A stretch of 32,227 nucleotides of DNA from NCBI GenBank assembly GCA_964370195.1, contig CAYJIH010000020.1, positions 1 to 32,227 of the forward strand, written 5' to 3'. The stretch comes from JAAYCI01 sp964370195. GTDB lineage: Bacteria > Bacillota > Clostridia > Oscillospirales > Ruminococcaceae. Positions 1 through 6,772 of the stretch are shown here, one piece after another (the first letter of the stretch is position 1; every line of letters starts with the position of its first letter). The position numbers and the translations under genes were made by a program. The notes below the pieces were generated by a model that ran no database searches, was not told the origin of the DNA, and was given only the letters and a program-made list of their open reading frames with translations.

Positions 1-283
1 AGGACACGCACAGCGCGAGCGGACTTAAACCAAAAGCCAAAGGGCGATGTTTTATTAAAATCACACGCCACAGGGCAGCGAGGCTTCGTGCTGCACCTTC
101 GTTTGTGCTGCTATGGTTACACTAAACAAGAAGCTGTGCTTGCGTTAGCAAGCACAGCTTCTTGTTTGGCGGATGGTAACCCGTTACGCGTGGACGCAGT
201 ACGAAACCTCGCTGCCCTGTGTGGCGTGACCTTAAAAAAACCGCCCTAACGCTTTCCCTTTGTGCGCGCTCGTGTTCTACGCG
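1..283. repeat. Large imperfect inverted-repeat element (nested palindrome)
   Basis: The segment folds on itself about a centre near 145. The inner arms 124-143 and 148-167 are perfect 20-bp complements around a 4-base loop. The outer arms, about 62-94 and 196-229, match with two substitutions and a 2-base shift (both contain the word GGGCAGCGAGG on opposite strands). Weaker similarity continues outward to about 45 and 247, and perhaps to the window edge. The sequence between inner and outer arms (about 95-123 and 168-195) is divergent. No coding frame is convincing here. It may be a MITE-like or REP-like dispersed element, or a cruciform-forming region. The left end may lie outside the window. 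Confidence 0.6.
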
Positions 284-425
284 CCCTTTAGAAAAAGCTT
301 TTGCCCCTGCTTTTCTCGAAAAGCAGGCGGGGTTTGGGGCGGCGCCCCAAGGTCTTACGCGTGCGGGCAGCGGGCAAATTCAACCCAAAAGCCGAAGAGC
401 TGTAGTCCCCCAATTTAATTTGGTT
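284..425. repeat. GC-rich hairpin-bearing intergenic DNA with a partial direct repeat
   Basis: Two further hairpins are visible. Arms 306-314 and 319-327 are 9-bp complements with loop CTCG, and 334-340 with 344-350 are 7-bp complements around GGC. The stretch near 383-402 (CCAAAAGCCGAAG) resembles the stretch near 29-45 (CCAAAAGCCAAAG), so the block may hold a second degenerate copy of the left-edge element. No gene is supported; the open frame that crosses 219-476 has no ribosome-binding site and a composition set by the repeats. Confidence 0.4.
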
Positions 426-959
426 TTATATGGCAGGGTTTTCTTCTTTTTTCTGTCTTTGAAAAAAGCGCAATAGAAGAAAAAATCTTGTAAGAGAAAC
501 AAACACCAAGCCCGCCCCGTTTAAAAGAAGTGAGTGCGTTTGCCAGCCCTCCCATAAAGCCAATGTTTTGCAGGCGGCATAGCCAATTTCAGAAAGCAAT
601 AAAATTACCCATGCCGGAAAATCTTGTGTGCGGCGCCAATATAAGATACCGGCCAGGGGCATTACAAGTGCTTCTGCCAGCGGGCTAAGCAAGGGCAAAT
701 TGGGGTAGGCCAAAACGACTAAAAAAAATAACACAAGCAATTTGGCGCGTTTTGCTTTTTGCAAAGGGCCTTGTTCAGCCAAGGCCAAAAACAACAGCAT
801 TGCCCCAATCATAACAAGGGAAACGGTGCTGAACAAAGCGGCTTCGCCCACCTTTAATAACATGAGTATTCCGGCCAATGTTCCCACAGCTGCCCCGATA
901 AGGCCCATTAGGAAGCACGAACTTTTTTGTAAACGTTTCTTTTTCAATATTTCTCCCAT
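426..959 (-). CDS. Small integral membrane protein of unknown function
   Basis: The predicted protein is up to 177 residues. A short basic N-terminus (KKKRLQK) is followed by five or six hydrophobic segments separated by short loops, and a basic tail (RFFQRQKKEEN). This is an inner-membrane protein. I do not recognise a family or catalytic motif. The ATG at 959 has no ribosome-binding site, but its own GGGAG precedes a TTG (codon 5, 945-947) by about five bases, so translation may really begin there and give 173 residues. A TATACT lies just upstream (960-966 region, minus strand). It is divergent from proC, and a 14-bp palindrome lies between them. Function remains unknown. Confidence 0.6.
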   Translation of the reverse strand: MGEILKKKRLQKSSCFLMGLIGAAVGTLAGILMLLKVGEAALFSTVSLVMIGAMLLFLALAEQGPLQKAKRAKLLVLFFLVVLAYPNLPLLSPLAEALVMPLAGILYWRRTQDFPAWVILLLSEIGYAACKTLALWEGWQTHSLLLNGAGLVFVSLTRFFLLLRFFQRQKKEENPAI

Positions 960-966
960 CTAGTAT

Positions 967-980
967 AGGGCAATTGCCCT
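967..980. promoter_or_regulatory. Perfect 14-bp palindrome between divergent genes
   Basis: AGGGCAATTGCCCT reads the same on both strands and lies in the divergent spacer between the membrane-protein gene and proC, just upstream of the minus-strand TATACT. It could be an operator. No regulator is identified. Confidence 0.3.
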
Positions 981-1043
981 GTTTTCTTTGTATCATACCT
1001 TGCGTTTTGTGGCATGTCAACTTTAAAACGGCACTTTCTTTGC

Positions 1044-1072
1044 TTGACAGCAGCCGAACACAGCGGTACACT
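1044..1072 (+). promoter_or_regulatory. SigA-type promoter of proC
   Basis: A perfect -35 TTGACA (1044-1049), a 17-base spacer and TACACT (1067-1072) precede proC by about 62 bases. Confidence 0.7.
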
Positions 1073-1134
1073 TCGATTAGGAACAAGATACGAAACGTTA
1101 TTGTTGCATTTAAGAAATAAGAGGAGACTACAAT

Positions 1135-1965
1135 ATGTTGGGACAGAAAAAAATTGGTTTTTTGGGTGGAGGAAAAATTGTTGAAGCCATTTTGCGTGGA
1201 CTTGTGCAAAGCAATGGAATTGCGGCAAACCAACTGTTTGTAACAGATACAGATGCCGAACGCCTGCGCTTGCTACATGACGAATGCGGCGTAAACACCG
1301 TTCAAAACGACCCTGAAAATAATGGCGCACAAGATATGATTCAAGCATGCTCGATACTTGTTTTGGCGGTGAAGCCACAAATGGCTTCCGCCGTTTTGCC
1401 ACCTCTTGCCAAATCCACACCGAAAGATAAAGCGATTGTTTCAGTGATGGGTGGAGTTACTTTGGCCACATTAGAGTCTATTTTTCCGGAAAACCCAATC
1501 ATTCGTGTGATGCCAAACACGCCCATGAGCGTGCGCCAAGGTGTGGCCGGCATTGTGCGCGGGGCCCATGCGGGAACAGAACAAGTGCAAGACGTAACGG
1601 AATTATTCTCCCTTGTTGGCACTACCTATGTTATACCGGAAAAATGGCTGGATTCTTTAACAGCTATTTCTGGTTGTGGTCCTGCTTTTGCCTATTTGTT
1701 TATCGAAGCCTTAGCAGATGGCGGTGTGCAGCTTGGCCTGCCGCGTGATATGGCACTTGCTTTGGCCAGCCAAACACTGGCCGGTGCCGGCGCAATGCAG
1801 TTGCAAACCGGTTTACATCCAGGTGTTTTAAAAGACAGCGTTACCTCGCCGGGCGGGGGAACCATTGCAGGCGTTCATGCGTTAGAACGTGGTGGTTTCC
1901 GTGGAACTGTTATGCAAGCTGTACAAGAAAGTGCCCACCGCATGCAAGCGCTTTCCAAAGAATAG
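1135..1965 (+). CDS. proC: Pyrroline-5-carboxylate reductase
   Basis: The 276-residue product is the usual ProC length. It would catalyse the last step of proline synthesis, reducing 1-pyrroline-5-carboxylate with NAD(P)H in the cytoplasm. The N-terminus carries the Rossmann fingerprint GFLGGGKIVEAIL (about residues 8-20), followed by VMPNTP near residue 125. The family signature VTSPGGGTIAG lies near residue 240, before the C-terminal helical dimerisation domain. GAGGAG precedes the ATG by nine bases. A strong promoter lies upstream, and the gamma-carbonic-anhydrase-like gene follows after 51 bases, probably on the same transcript. proA and proB are not in the window. The identification is firm. 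Confidence 0.95.
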   Translation: MLGQKKIGFLGGGKIVEAILRGLVQSNGIAANQLFVTDTDAERLRLLHDECGVNTVQNDPENNGAQDMIQACSILVLAVKPQMASAVLPPLAKSTPKDKAIVSVMGGVTLATLESIFPENPIIRVMPNTPMSVRQGVAGIVRGAHAGTEQVQDVTELFSLVGTTYVIPEKWLDSLTAISGCGPAFAYLFIEALADGGVQLGLPRDMALALASQTLAGAGAMQLQTGLHPGVLKDSVTSPGGGTIAGVHALERGGFRGTVMQAVQESAHRMQALSKE

Positions 1966-2016
1966 TTATTTTGACATGTGTAATTTTGTAAAAAACCAAT
2001 GTAATAGGAGACTTTT

Positions 2017-2517
2017 ATGAAAGAACCAAAAATTGCAAGTTCTGCCCGTGTGATGCAAGGCGCTGTTTTAATGGGGGATGTTCAACTGGGGGAAGAATGT
2101 GGTGTGTGGCCAAATGCTGTGCTACGGGCAGACCTTGGCACCATCCGCGTTGGCAACGGCACAAACATTCAAGACGGCTGTGTTTTTCATATCGATGAGG
2201 CCGGCACCGGTTATGATGTCTTAGAGCTCGGTGAAGATATTACCGTGGGGCATATGTGCATTTTGCACGGATGCAAAGTGGGTGACAACAGCCTGATTGG
2301 TATGGGAAGTATTGTTATGGACGGTTCGCACATAGGCAAAAACTGCCTAATTGGCGCGGGCAGCCTTGTTACATCCAACACCAAAATTCCAGATGGTCAC
2401 CTTGCTTTTGGTCGCCCTGCCAAGGTACAGCGTGCTTTAACGGAAAAAGAAATAGACGACAACCGTCGCCACGCCCAAATGTACAAGGATCTTTTAAAGC
2501 AACAAGACGAAACATAA
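2017..2517 (+). CDS. Gamma-carbonic-anhydrase-family hexapeptide-repeat protein
   Basis: The 166-residue protein is a left-handed beta-helix of the YrdA/PaaY/gamma-CA group. Irregular hexapeptide repeats run through most of its length (for example LIGMGSIVMDG and LIGAGSLVTS). A histidine pattern typical of the zinc site is present: FHIDEAG, then VGHMCILHGCKVGD. Members form trimers with metal sites at subunit interfaces. Some hydrate CO2, and for many the substrate is unknown. The C-terminal helix (TEKEIDDNRRHAQMYKDL) is typical of the group. AGGAG precedes the ATG. It follows proC closely and a strong bidirectional terminator lies downstream. The family is certain; carbonic anhydrase activity is an inference. 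Confidence 0.88.
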   Translation: MKEPKIASSARVMQGAVLMGDVQLGEECGVWPNAVLRADLGTIRVGNGTNIQDGCVFHIDEAGTGYDVLELGEDITVGHMCILHGCKVGDNSLIGMGSIVMDGSHIGKNCLIGAGSLVTSNTKIPDGHLAFGRPAKVQRALTEKEIDDNRRHAQMYKDLLKQQDET

Positions 2518-2641
2518 AAACCAGAAGGCAAGAAAGTGCCTGGCGCTGGGAAGGAAAAATGGCATAAAGACGTGTATCCGTGATGCAGTTTTATGTGTGT
2601 GCTTCAAATTTTACGATGCAATGATTTTTTTGGAAGATAAA

Positions 2642-2680
2642 AACCCCAACAGAGCAAAATGCTCTGTTGGGGTTTTTTGT
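2642..2680. terminator. Bidirectional intrinsic terminator between the gamma-CA gene and thrS
   Basis: Perfect 15-bp arms 2642-2656 and 2660-2674 with a 3-base loop are followed by a T tract on the plus strand. The A run on the left gives weaker terminator character for the minus strand. Confidence 0.85.
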
Positions 2681-2809
2681 TAAAAATCAGGCAACAAAGA
2701 CACACTTACGCTTTAAAAGGAAAAAGTGATAAGGGTGCACCGGTAAAATACGCAAAGGCGAGCGTTCGTATCGAATAGAATAACGAGTGCGTTTGCCGGC
2801 CGTTTTACA

Positions 2810-4711
2810 TTACAAACTTCTTGTTTTAATTTCTTCGCAAATTTGGGCCACAAATTCGTCCACCGATTTTGTGCCACCGCGGCCTTCTTTGCGGGCACGC
2901 ACGGCCAATGTGTTGTCTTCGGCTTCTTTATCTCCCACCACCAGCATGTAAGGGATTTTCTTTAACTGTGCTTCGCGGATTTTGTAATTCATTTTTTCAT
3001 TGCGCAGGTCCGCTTCCACGCGCACATTTTTTTCACTTAGAGCTTGTTTCACGCGCAAGGCATATTCGTGGTGAACTTCGCTAATGGGCACCACCATGGC
3101 CTGCACAGGTGCGAGCCACGTGGGGAAGGCACCGGCAAAATGCTCGATTAAAATGCCGATGAAACGCTCGATAGAGCCAAGCGCTGCACGATGGATCATC
3201 ACCGGGCGATGTTTCTGCCCATCTTCACCTGTGTATTCTAGCTCAAAACGCTCCGGCATTTGCATGTCTAGCTGGATGGTGCCACACTGCCAAGTGCGTC
3301 CAATGGCGTCCACAAGGTGGAAGTCGAGTTTGGGGCCATAAAAGGCGCCGTCGCCCTCGTTTACGGTGTAGCTGCGCCCAAGAGACTCCATGGCGCCCGA
3401 GAGATACCCGGTTGCACGCACCCAGTCTTCTTCTGTGCCCATGTGGTCTTCCGGCATCGTCGAAAGTTCAATGTTATATTCAAACCCAAACAACGAGTAA
3501 ATTTCGTCAATCACCTGGATAACGCCCACAATTTCTGCTTGTGCTTGCTGTGGTGTCATGTAAATATGGGCATCGTCCTGTGTAAAGCTACGCACACGCA
3601 TCAAGCCGTGCAAAGCGCCACTCATCTCATGGCGGTGCACAAGGCCCAACTCTGCAATGCGCAGTGGCAATTCGCGATAGCTATGGGGCTGGTTTTTATA
3701 CACAAGCATCCCGCCGGGGCAGTTCATTGGTTTTACGGCGAATTCTTGGCTGTCTACCTCGGTGGTGTACATGTTGTTTTTATAATGATCCCAGTGGCCG
3801 CTGCGCAGCCAAAGTTGCTGGTTTAGCAAAATGGGGGTGGCGATTTCTTTGTAATTCCAACGGTTGTGCAAGTCGCGCCAATAGGAAAGCAACTCGTTTT
3901 TTAGCACCATGCCGTTTGGTAAAAAGAACGGAAAGCCCGGGCCTTCTTCCATTAAGGCAAAAAGCCCCAGTTCTTTGCCCAGCTTGCGGTGGTCGCGCTT
4001 TTTTGCTTCTTCCATGCGCAGCAAATGGGCATCCAGCTCGCTCTTTTTGGGGTAAGCCACGCCATAAATGCGGCTTAGCATGGGCAGGCGGCTATCTCCG
4101 TGCCAATAGGCGCCGGTGGCACTTGTTAATTTTATAGCACGCAGTGCACCTGTACTAACCATATGCGGGCCGGCGCATAAGTCAACAAATTCACCTTGGC
4201 GGTATATGCTAATTTTTTGGCCTGCACCGGCATGTTTTTGAATCAGCTCTTTTTTATAGGGCTGGTCTGCAAACAATTCCAAGGCTTCGTCGGCCTCTAA
4301 ATAGCCGCGCTCAATGGGTAAATCTTCTTTTACAATTTTGTTCATCTCATCTTCTATTGCTTGCAAATCTTCATTTGTAAAAGCAGGGGAGACCTCAAAA
4401 TCGTAATAAAAGCCGTTTGCAATGGCAGGGCCAATGGCAAACTTGGCCTCTGGAAATAAACGAAGCACTGCTTGCGCCAAAATATGGCTGCCCGAGTGCC
4501 AAAATGCATGCTTTCCTTCGGCGTCTTCAAACGTACATACGGCCACTTCGGCACCGGCAGGCACTGCATCGCGCAAATCGGCATCTTCGCCGTTGATTTT
4601 GCCGGCACAGGCAGCTTTGGCCAGCTTTTGCCCCAAACCTTTTGCTACGTCATACACAGTGGCGCCATCTGCTACTTCGCGTATACTGCCGTCTTTTAAT
4701 TTAATTTCCAT
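2810..4711 (-). CDS. thrS: Threonyl-tRNA synthetase
   Basis: The 633-residue protein has the full bacterial ThrRS layout and charges tRNA-Thr in the cytoplasm. An N-terminal TGS domain covers about residues 1-60. The editing domain has its zinc-like motif H72-x3-H76 together with C179 and H183. The class II catalytic core has the zinc ligands C331 (in KPMNCPGGM), H382 (in FTQDDAHIY) and a histidine in MIHRAALGS. The C-terminal anticodon-binding domain includes NEKMNYKIREAQ. AAAGGAG lies eight bases before the ATG. The gene has a T-box leader and its own promoter, so it should be induced by uncharged tRNA-Thr. Nothing appears broken. Confidence 0.97.
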   Translation of the reverse strand: MEIKLKDGSIREVADGATVYDVAKGLGQKLAKAACAGKINGEDADLRDAVPAGAEVAVCTFEDAEGKHAFWHSGSHILAQAVLRLFPEAKFAIGPAIANGFYYDFEVSPAFTNEDLQAIEDEMNKIVKEDLPIERGYLEADEALELFADQPYKKELIQKHAGAGQKISIYRQGEFVDLCAGPHMVSTGALRAIKLTSATGAYWHGDSRLPMLSRIYGVAYPKKSELDAHLLRMEEAKKRDHRKLGKELGLFALMEEGPGFPFFLPNGMVLKNELLSYWRDLHNRWNYKEIATPILLNQQLWLRSGHWDHYKNNMYTTEVDSQEFAVKPMNCPGGMLVYKNQPHSYRELPLRIAELGLVHRHEMSGALHGLMRVRSFTQDDAHIYMTPQQAQAEIVGVIQVIDEIYSLFGFEYNIELSTMPEDHMGTEEDWVRATGYLSGAMESLGRSYTVNEGDGAFYGPKLDFHLVDAIGRTWQCGTIQLDMQMPERFELEYTGEDGQKHRPVMIHRAALGSIERFIGILIEHFAGAFPTWLAPVQAMVVPISEVHHEYALRVKQALSEKNVRVEADLRNEKMNYKIREAQLKKIPYMLVVGDKEAEDNTLAVRARKEGRGGTKSVDEFVAQICEEIKTRSL

Positions 4712-4753
4712 TCTAAATCTCCTTTATTCAAATATACTCGTTGCACTTATAAT

Positions 4754-4791
4754 AAAAAACACCCCAAGCCCACAAATGTAGGCTCGGGGTG
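4754..4791 (-). terminator. T-box-controlled terminator in the thrS leader
   Basis: On the minus strand, arms 4791-4781 and 4770-4760 form an 11-bp GC-rich stem (one G-U) followed by six T (4759-4754). It lies just downstream of the T-box motif and before thrS, as expected for a transcription-attenuating T-box. Confidence 0.8.
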
Positions 4792-4990
4792 AGAAATCCC
4801 ACGGTTCCACCCGAATTGCACACCTTTTGTAAAGGTGGCCTCTTTGTTTGCGATAACGGGCAAGGCCGGCAAGGGTTCGCCCCTGCACTTAGCGGTGGTA
4901 AGCATTGCAACATTTGGTAAAGAGACTTGCAGCCTAAGGTCTCTTTCTCTGGTTACCTACAGTTGCGGCTCATGTCCGCCTCATCGTTTT
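4755..4990 (-). promoter_or_regulatory. T-box riboswitch leader of thrS
   Basis: The minus strand at about 4814-4799 reads GGGTGGAACCGTGGG, the conserved T-box antiterminator bulge motif, immediately before a terminator hairpin and thrS. Upstream lie several hairpins suited to Stem I, including AGAGAC/GTCTCT. A candidate threonine specifier ACC occurs at 4953-4951 in the context GGTAACCAGAG. However, I could not place it with certainty in the expected 3' side of the specifier loop. Uncharged tRNA-Thr should favour antitermination. Confidence 0.85.
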
Positions 4991-4994
4991 GTTT

Positions 4995-5024
4995 AGTATA
5001 CCATACTCTATTTTAATAGCGCAA
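4995..5024 (-). promoter_or_regulatory. Promoter of the thrS T-box leader
   Basis: On the minus strand, TTGCGC (5024-5019), an 18-base spacer and TATACT (5000-4995) lie just upstream of the leader. Confidence 0.65.
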
Positions 5025-5164
5025 GAGCGAATGAGTACTTTCACAAAATGGGCACAAAACGGCATATTTACTAAAACTTTCCATCTAAATAGGCCATAAA
5101 ACAGTGTGGTATTTGGATATTCTTACAAAGTGTATGTACAAACTAACAGTTTACACAAAAACAG

Positions 5165-5194
5165 TTGTCGTGGACGCCTGGTTTCGTATATAAT
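5165..5194 (+). promoter_or_regulatory. Probable promoter of the hydrogenase operon
   Basis: TTGTCG (5165-5170), an 18-base spacer and a perfect TATAAT (5189-5194) precede the first hydrogenase gene by about 72 bases. I see no clear Rex operator in this spacer. Confidence 0.6.
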
Positions 5195-5266
5195 AGAAAT
5201 GTTACTTTTCTATTTTTTTAACAAAGTTTGCTTGATCCCATCCTTTAAAGAAAGGGCTGAATGTGA

Positions 5267-5761
5267 ATGAATGCAACAACAACCTTGCCATTCAAAGGCA
5301 CAGAACAACAAGAGGCCGCCTTACGCGGCTGGTTAAGAGAACACCTAGACACACCGGGTGTTGCCATGGCAGCTTTGCAACAAGCACAAGAAATTTATGG
5401 CTATCTTCCCTTAGAAGTGCAGCGCATTATTGCGCATGAGTTAGACAAACCATTGGCGGAAATTTACGGCGTGGCTACATTTTACTCTCAATTTTCGCTT
5501 ACGCCAAAGGGGGAACACCGTGTGAGCGTATGTCTTGGCACCGCTTGCTATGTGAAAGGAAGCGGTGTGATTTTTGAACGTTTAGAGGAAATGTTGGGCA
5601 TCCACAATGGCGAAATGACGCCCGATGGTAAATTTAGTTTGGATTCCTGCCGATGTGTGGGTGCTTGTGGGCTGGCGCCGGTGATGATGGTAGGGGATGA
5701 CGTGTATGGCCGTTTAAGCGGAGATGACAACGAGCTCAACGCCATTTTAAACAAATACTAA
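5267..5761 (+). CDS. hydC: NADH-linked hydrogenase subunit, NuoE-like (HydC)
   Basis: The 164-residue product has the thioredoxin-like 2Fe-2S fold of the complex I 24-kDa subunit. The helical N-terminal half (QAQEIYGYLPLEVQR, then IYGVATFYSQF) is typical of NuoE/HydC. The four cluster cysteines appear as VCLGTACYVKG (C-x4-C) and SCRCVGACGLAP (C-x3-C). In trimeric hydrogenases this subunit works with the flavoprotein HydB to pass electrons between NADH and the catalytic subunit HydA. AAAGGG lies about ten bases before the ATG; an upstream ATG at 5261 stops at once. It opens a five-gene head-to-tail run ending in the catalytic subunit. Confidence in the family is high. Confidence 0.92.
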   Translation: MNATTTLPFKGTEQQEAALRGWLREHLDTPGVAMAALQQAQEIYGYLPLEVQRIIAHELDKPLAEIYGVATFYSQFSLTPKGEHRVSVCLGTACYVKGSGVIFERLEEMLGIHNGEMTPDGKFSLDSCRCVGACGLAPVMMVGDDVYGRLSGDDNELNAILNKY

Positions 5762-5782
5762 ATTGAATAAAGGGTACATGCG

Positions 5783-6334
5783 ATGATGCAGGAATTGTCG
5801 ATGAATATCTTGGATTTGGCACAAAATTCCGTGAAAGCCGGTGCCCGGTTTTGTGAAATTTCTTTGCGAGAGTGCCAAGACGAACATTTTTTGCGTCTTT
5901 GCATTTGTGATGATGGCTGCGGAATGGATGAAGAAACACTTCAAAAAGCAATGGATCCATTCTACACCACGCGTACCACACGTAAAGTGGGGCTGGGGCT
6001 GCCGTTTTTAAAAATGGCAGCCGAGCAAACCGGAGGCAGTTTTTCTATCAGCAGCACACCAGGGCAGGGCACCTGTGTATCTGCCGTGTTTATTATGGGC
6101 CACATCGATTTGATGCCTCTGGGCGATATGGGGGCCACCATGGCCGCGCTTTCGGCAGGCAGCCCTGAGATGGACTTTTCGTTTTCTTACGAAAAAGAAT
6201 GTGGAGAGCGATATTTTTATTGTACACAGGCGCTGCGCGATATACTGGGAGAGGTATCTCTTGCACAGCCGGCGGTAACCGTGTTTATTGCCGATTATAT
6301 CAACGAACATCTGGCTGCTTTTTTGGCAAAATGA
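5783..6334 (+). CDS. Stand-alone GHKL (histidine-kinase-like) ATPase in the hydrogenase operon
   Basis: The 183-residue protein holds only the ATP-binding domain of histidine kinases. The N box is LDLAQNSVKAGA (about 9-20), the G1 box DDGCGM, the F box DPFYTTR and the G2 box GLGLPFLKMAAEQTGG. There is no dimerisation/phospho-acceptor histidine domain, sensor or membrane segment, so it is unlikely to be an autonomous sensor kinase. The last 80 residues (from about VFIMGHIDLMP) are a separate poorly recognised part. It lies 21 bases after hydC and 51 before the next gene. Such ATPases recur beside clostridial hydABC genes as I recall; their role is not established. It might act on regulation or assembly of the hydrogenase. 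Confidence 0.82.
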   Translation: MMQELSMNILDLAQNSVKAGARFCEISLRECQDEHFLRLCICDDGCGMDEETLQKAMDPFYTTRTTRKVGLGLPFLKMAAEQTGGSFSISSTPGQGTCVSAVFIMGHIDLMPLGDMGATMAALSAGSPEMDFSFSYEKECGERYFYCTQALRDILGEVSLAQPAVTVFIADYINEHLAAFLAK

Positions 6335-6385
6335 ATGTTGCTTTTTGTGTACATGTAAGCAGTATAACCAATATAGGGGGTAATT

Positions 6386-6760
6386 ATGAAAAGCCTTGAA
6401 GAATTAGCTGCAATTCGAGATAAGATGAAAACCGTTAAAAATACCCGCGATGCTTCTTCCAACAGCACACGCGTTCTTGTGGGCATGGCCACATGTGGCA
6501 TTGCAGCAGGCGCACGCACTGTATTAAACACATTTGCACAAGAAGTAGAGCGCCGTGAAATAGACAATGTGGTGGTAAGCCAAACAGGTTGCATTGGCAT
6601 TTGCCAATATGAACCGGTGGCGGAAGTGTTTGAGCCGGGCAAAGAAAAAGTGACGTATATCAAAATAACACCTGAAAAAGCAAAGCGCATTGTGGCCGAA
6701 CATTTAGTGGGTGGCACACCCGTTTTAGAATACACCATTGGCGCCAAAAACCGAGATTAA
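6386..6760 (+). CDS. Small thioredoxin-fold 2Fe-2S ferredoxin-like protein
   Basis: The 124-residue protein resembles the 2Fe-2S thioredoxin-like ferredoxin domain that also begins the next gene. A helical basic start (about 1-25) leads to VGMATCGIAAGA and then QTGCIGICQYEP, giving cysteines 37, 69 and 73. Only three cysteines are present in the whole protein, whereas a classical cluster of this fold uses four. The cluster may therefore be absent, shared or completed by another ligand. GGGGG lies about six bases before the ATG. The position between the ATPase and hydB suggests a role in electron transfer or assembly for this hydrogenase. The specific function is inferred. Confidence 0.8.
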   Translation: MKSLEELAAIRDKMKTVKNTRDASSNSTRVLVGMATCGIAAGARTVLNTFAQEVERREIDNVVVSQTGCIGICQYEPVAEVFEPGKEKVTYIKITPEKAKRIVAEHLVGGTPVLEYTIGAKNRD

Positions 6761-6772
6761 GGAGGGTTTTCC

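Noticed and set aside
219..476. 85-residue plus-strand frame at the left end
   Set aside because: No ribosome site, composition fixed by repeat DNA, and it overlaps the end of the membrane-protein gene.
2869..4781. Several plus-strand frames opposite thrS
   Set aside because: They are shadows of the thrS codons without start signals or recognisable protein features.
5040..5200. Rex operator upstream of the hydrogenase operon
   Set aside because: No stretch matches TTGTTAA-N4-TTAACAA well enough; only weak AT-rich resemblance.
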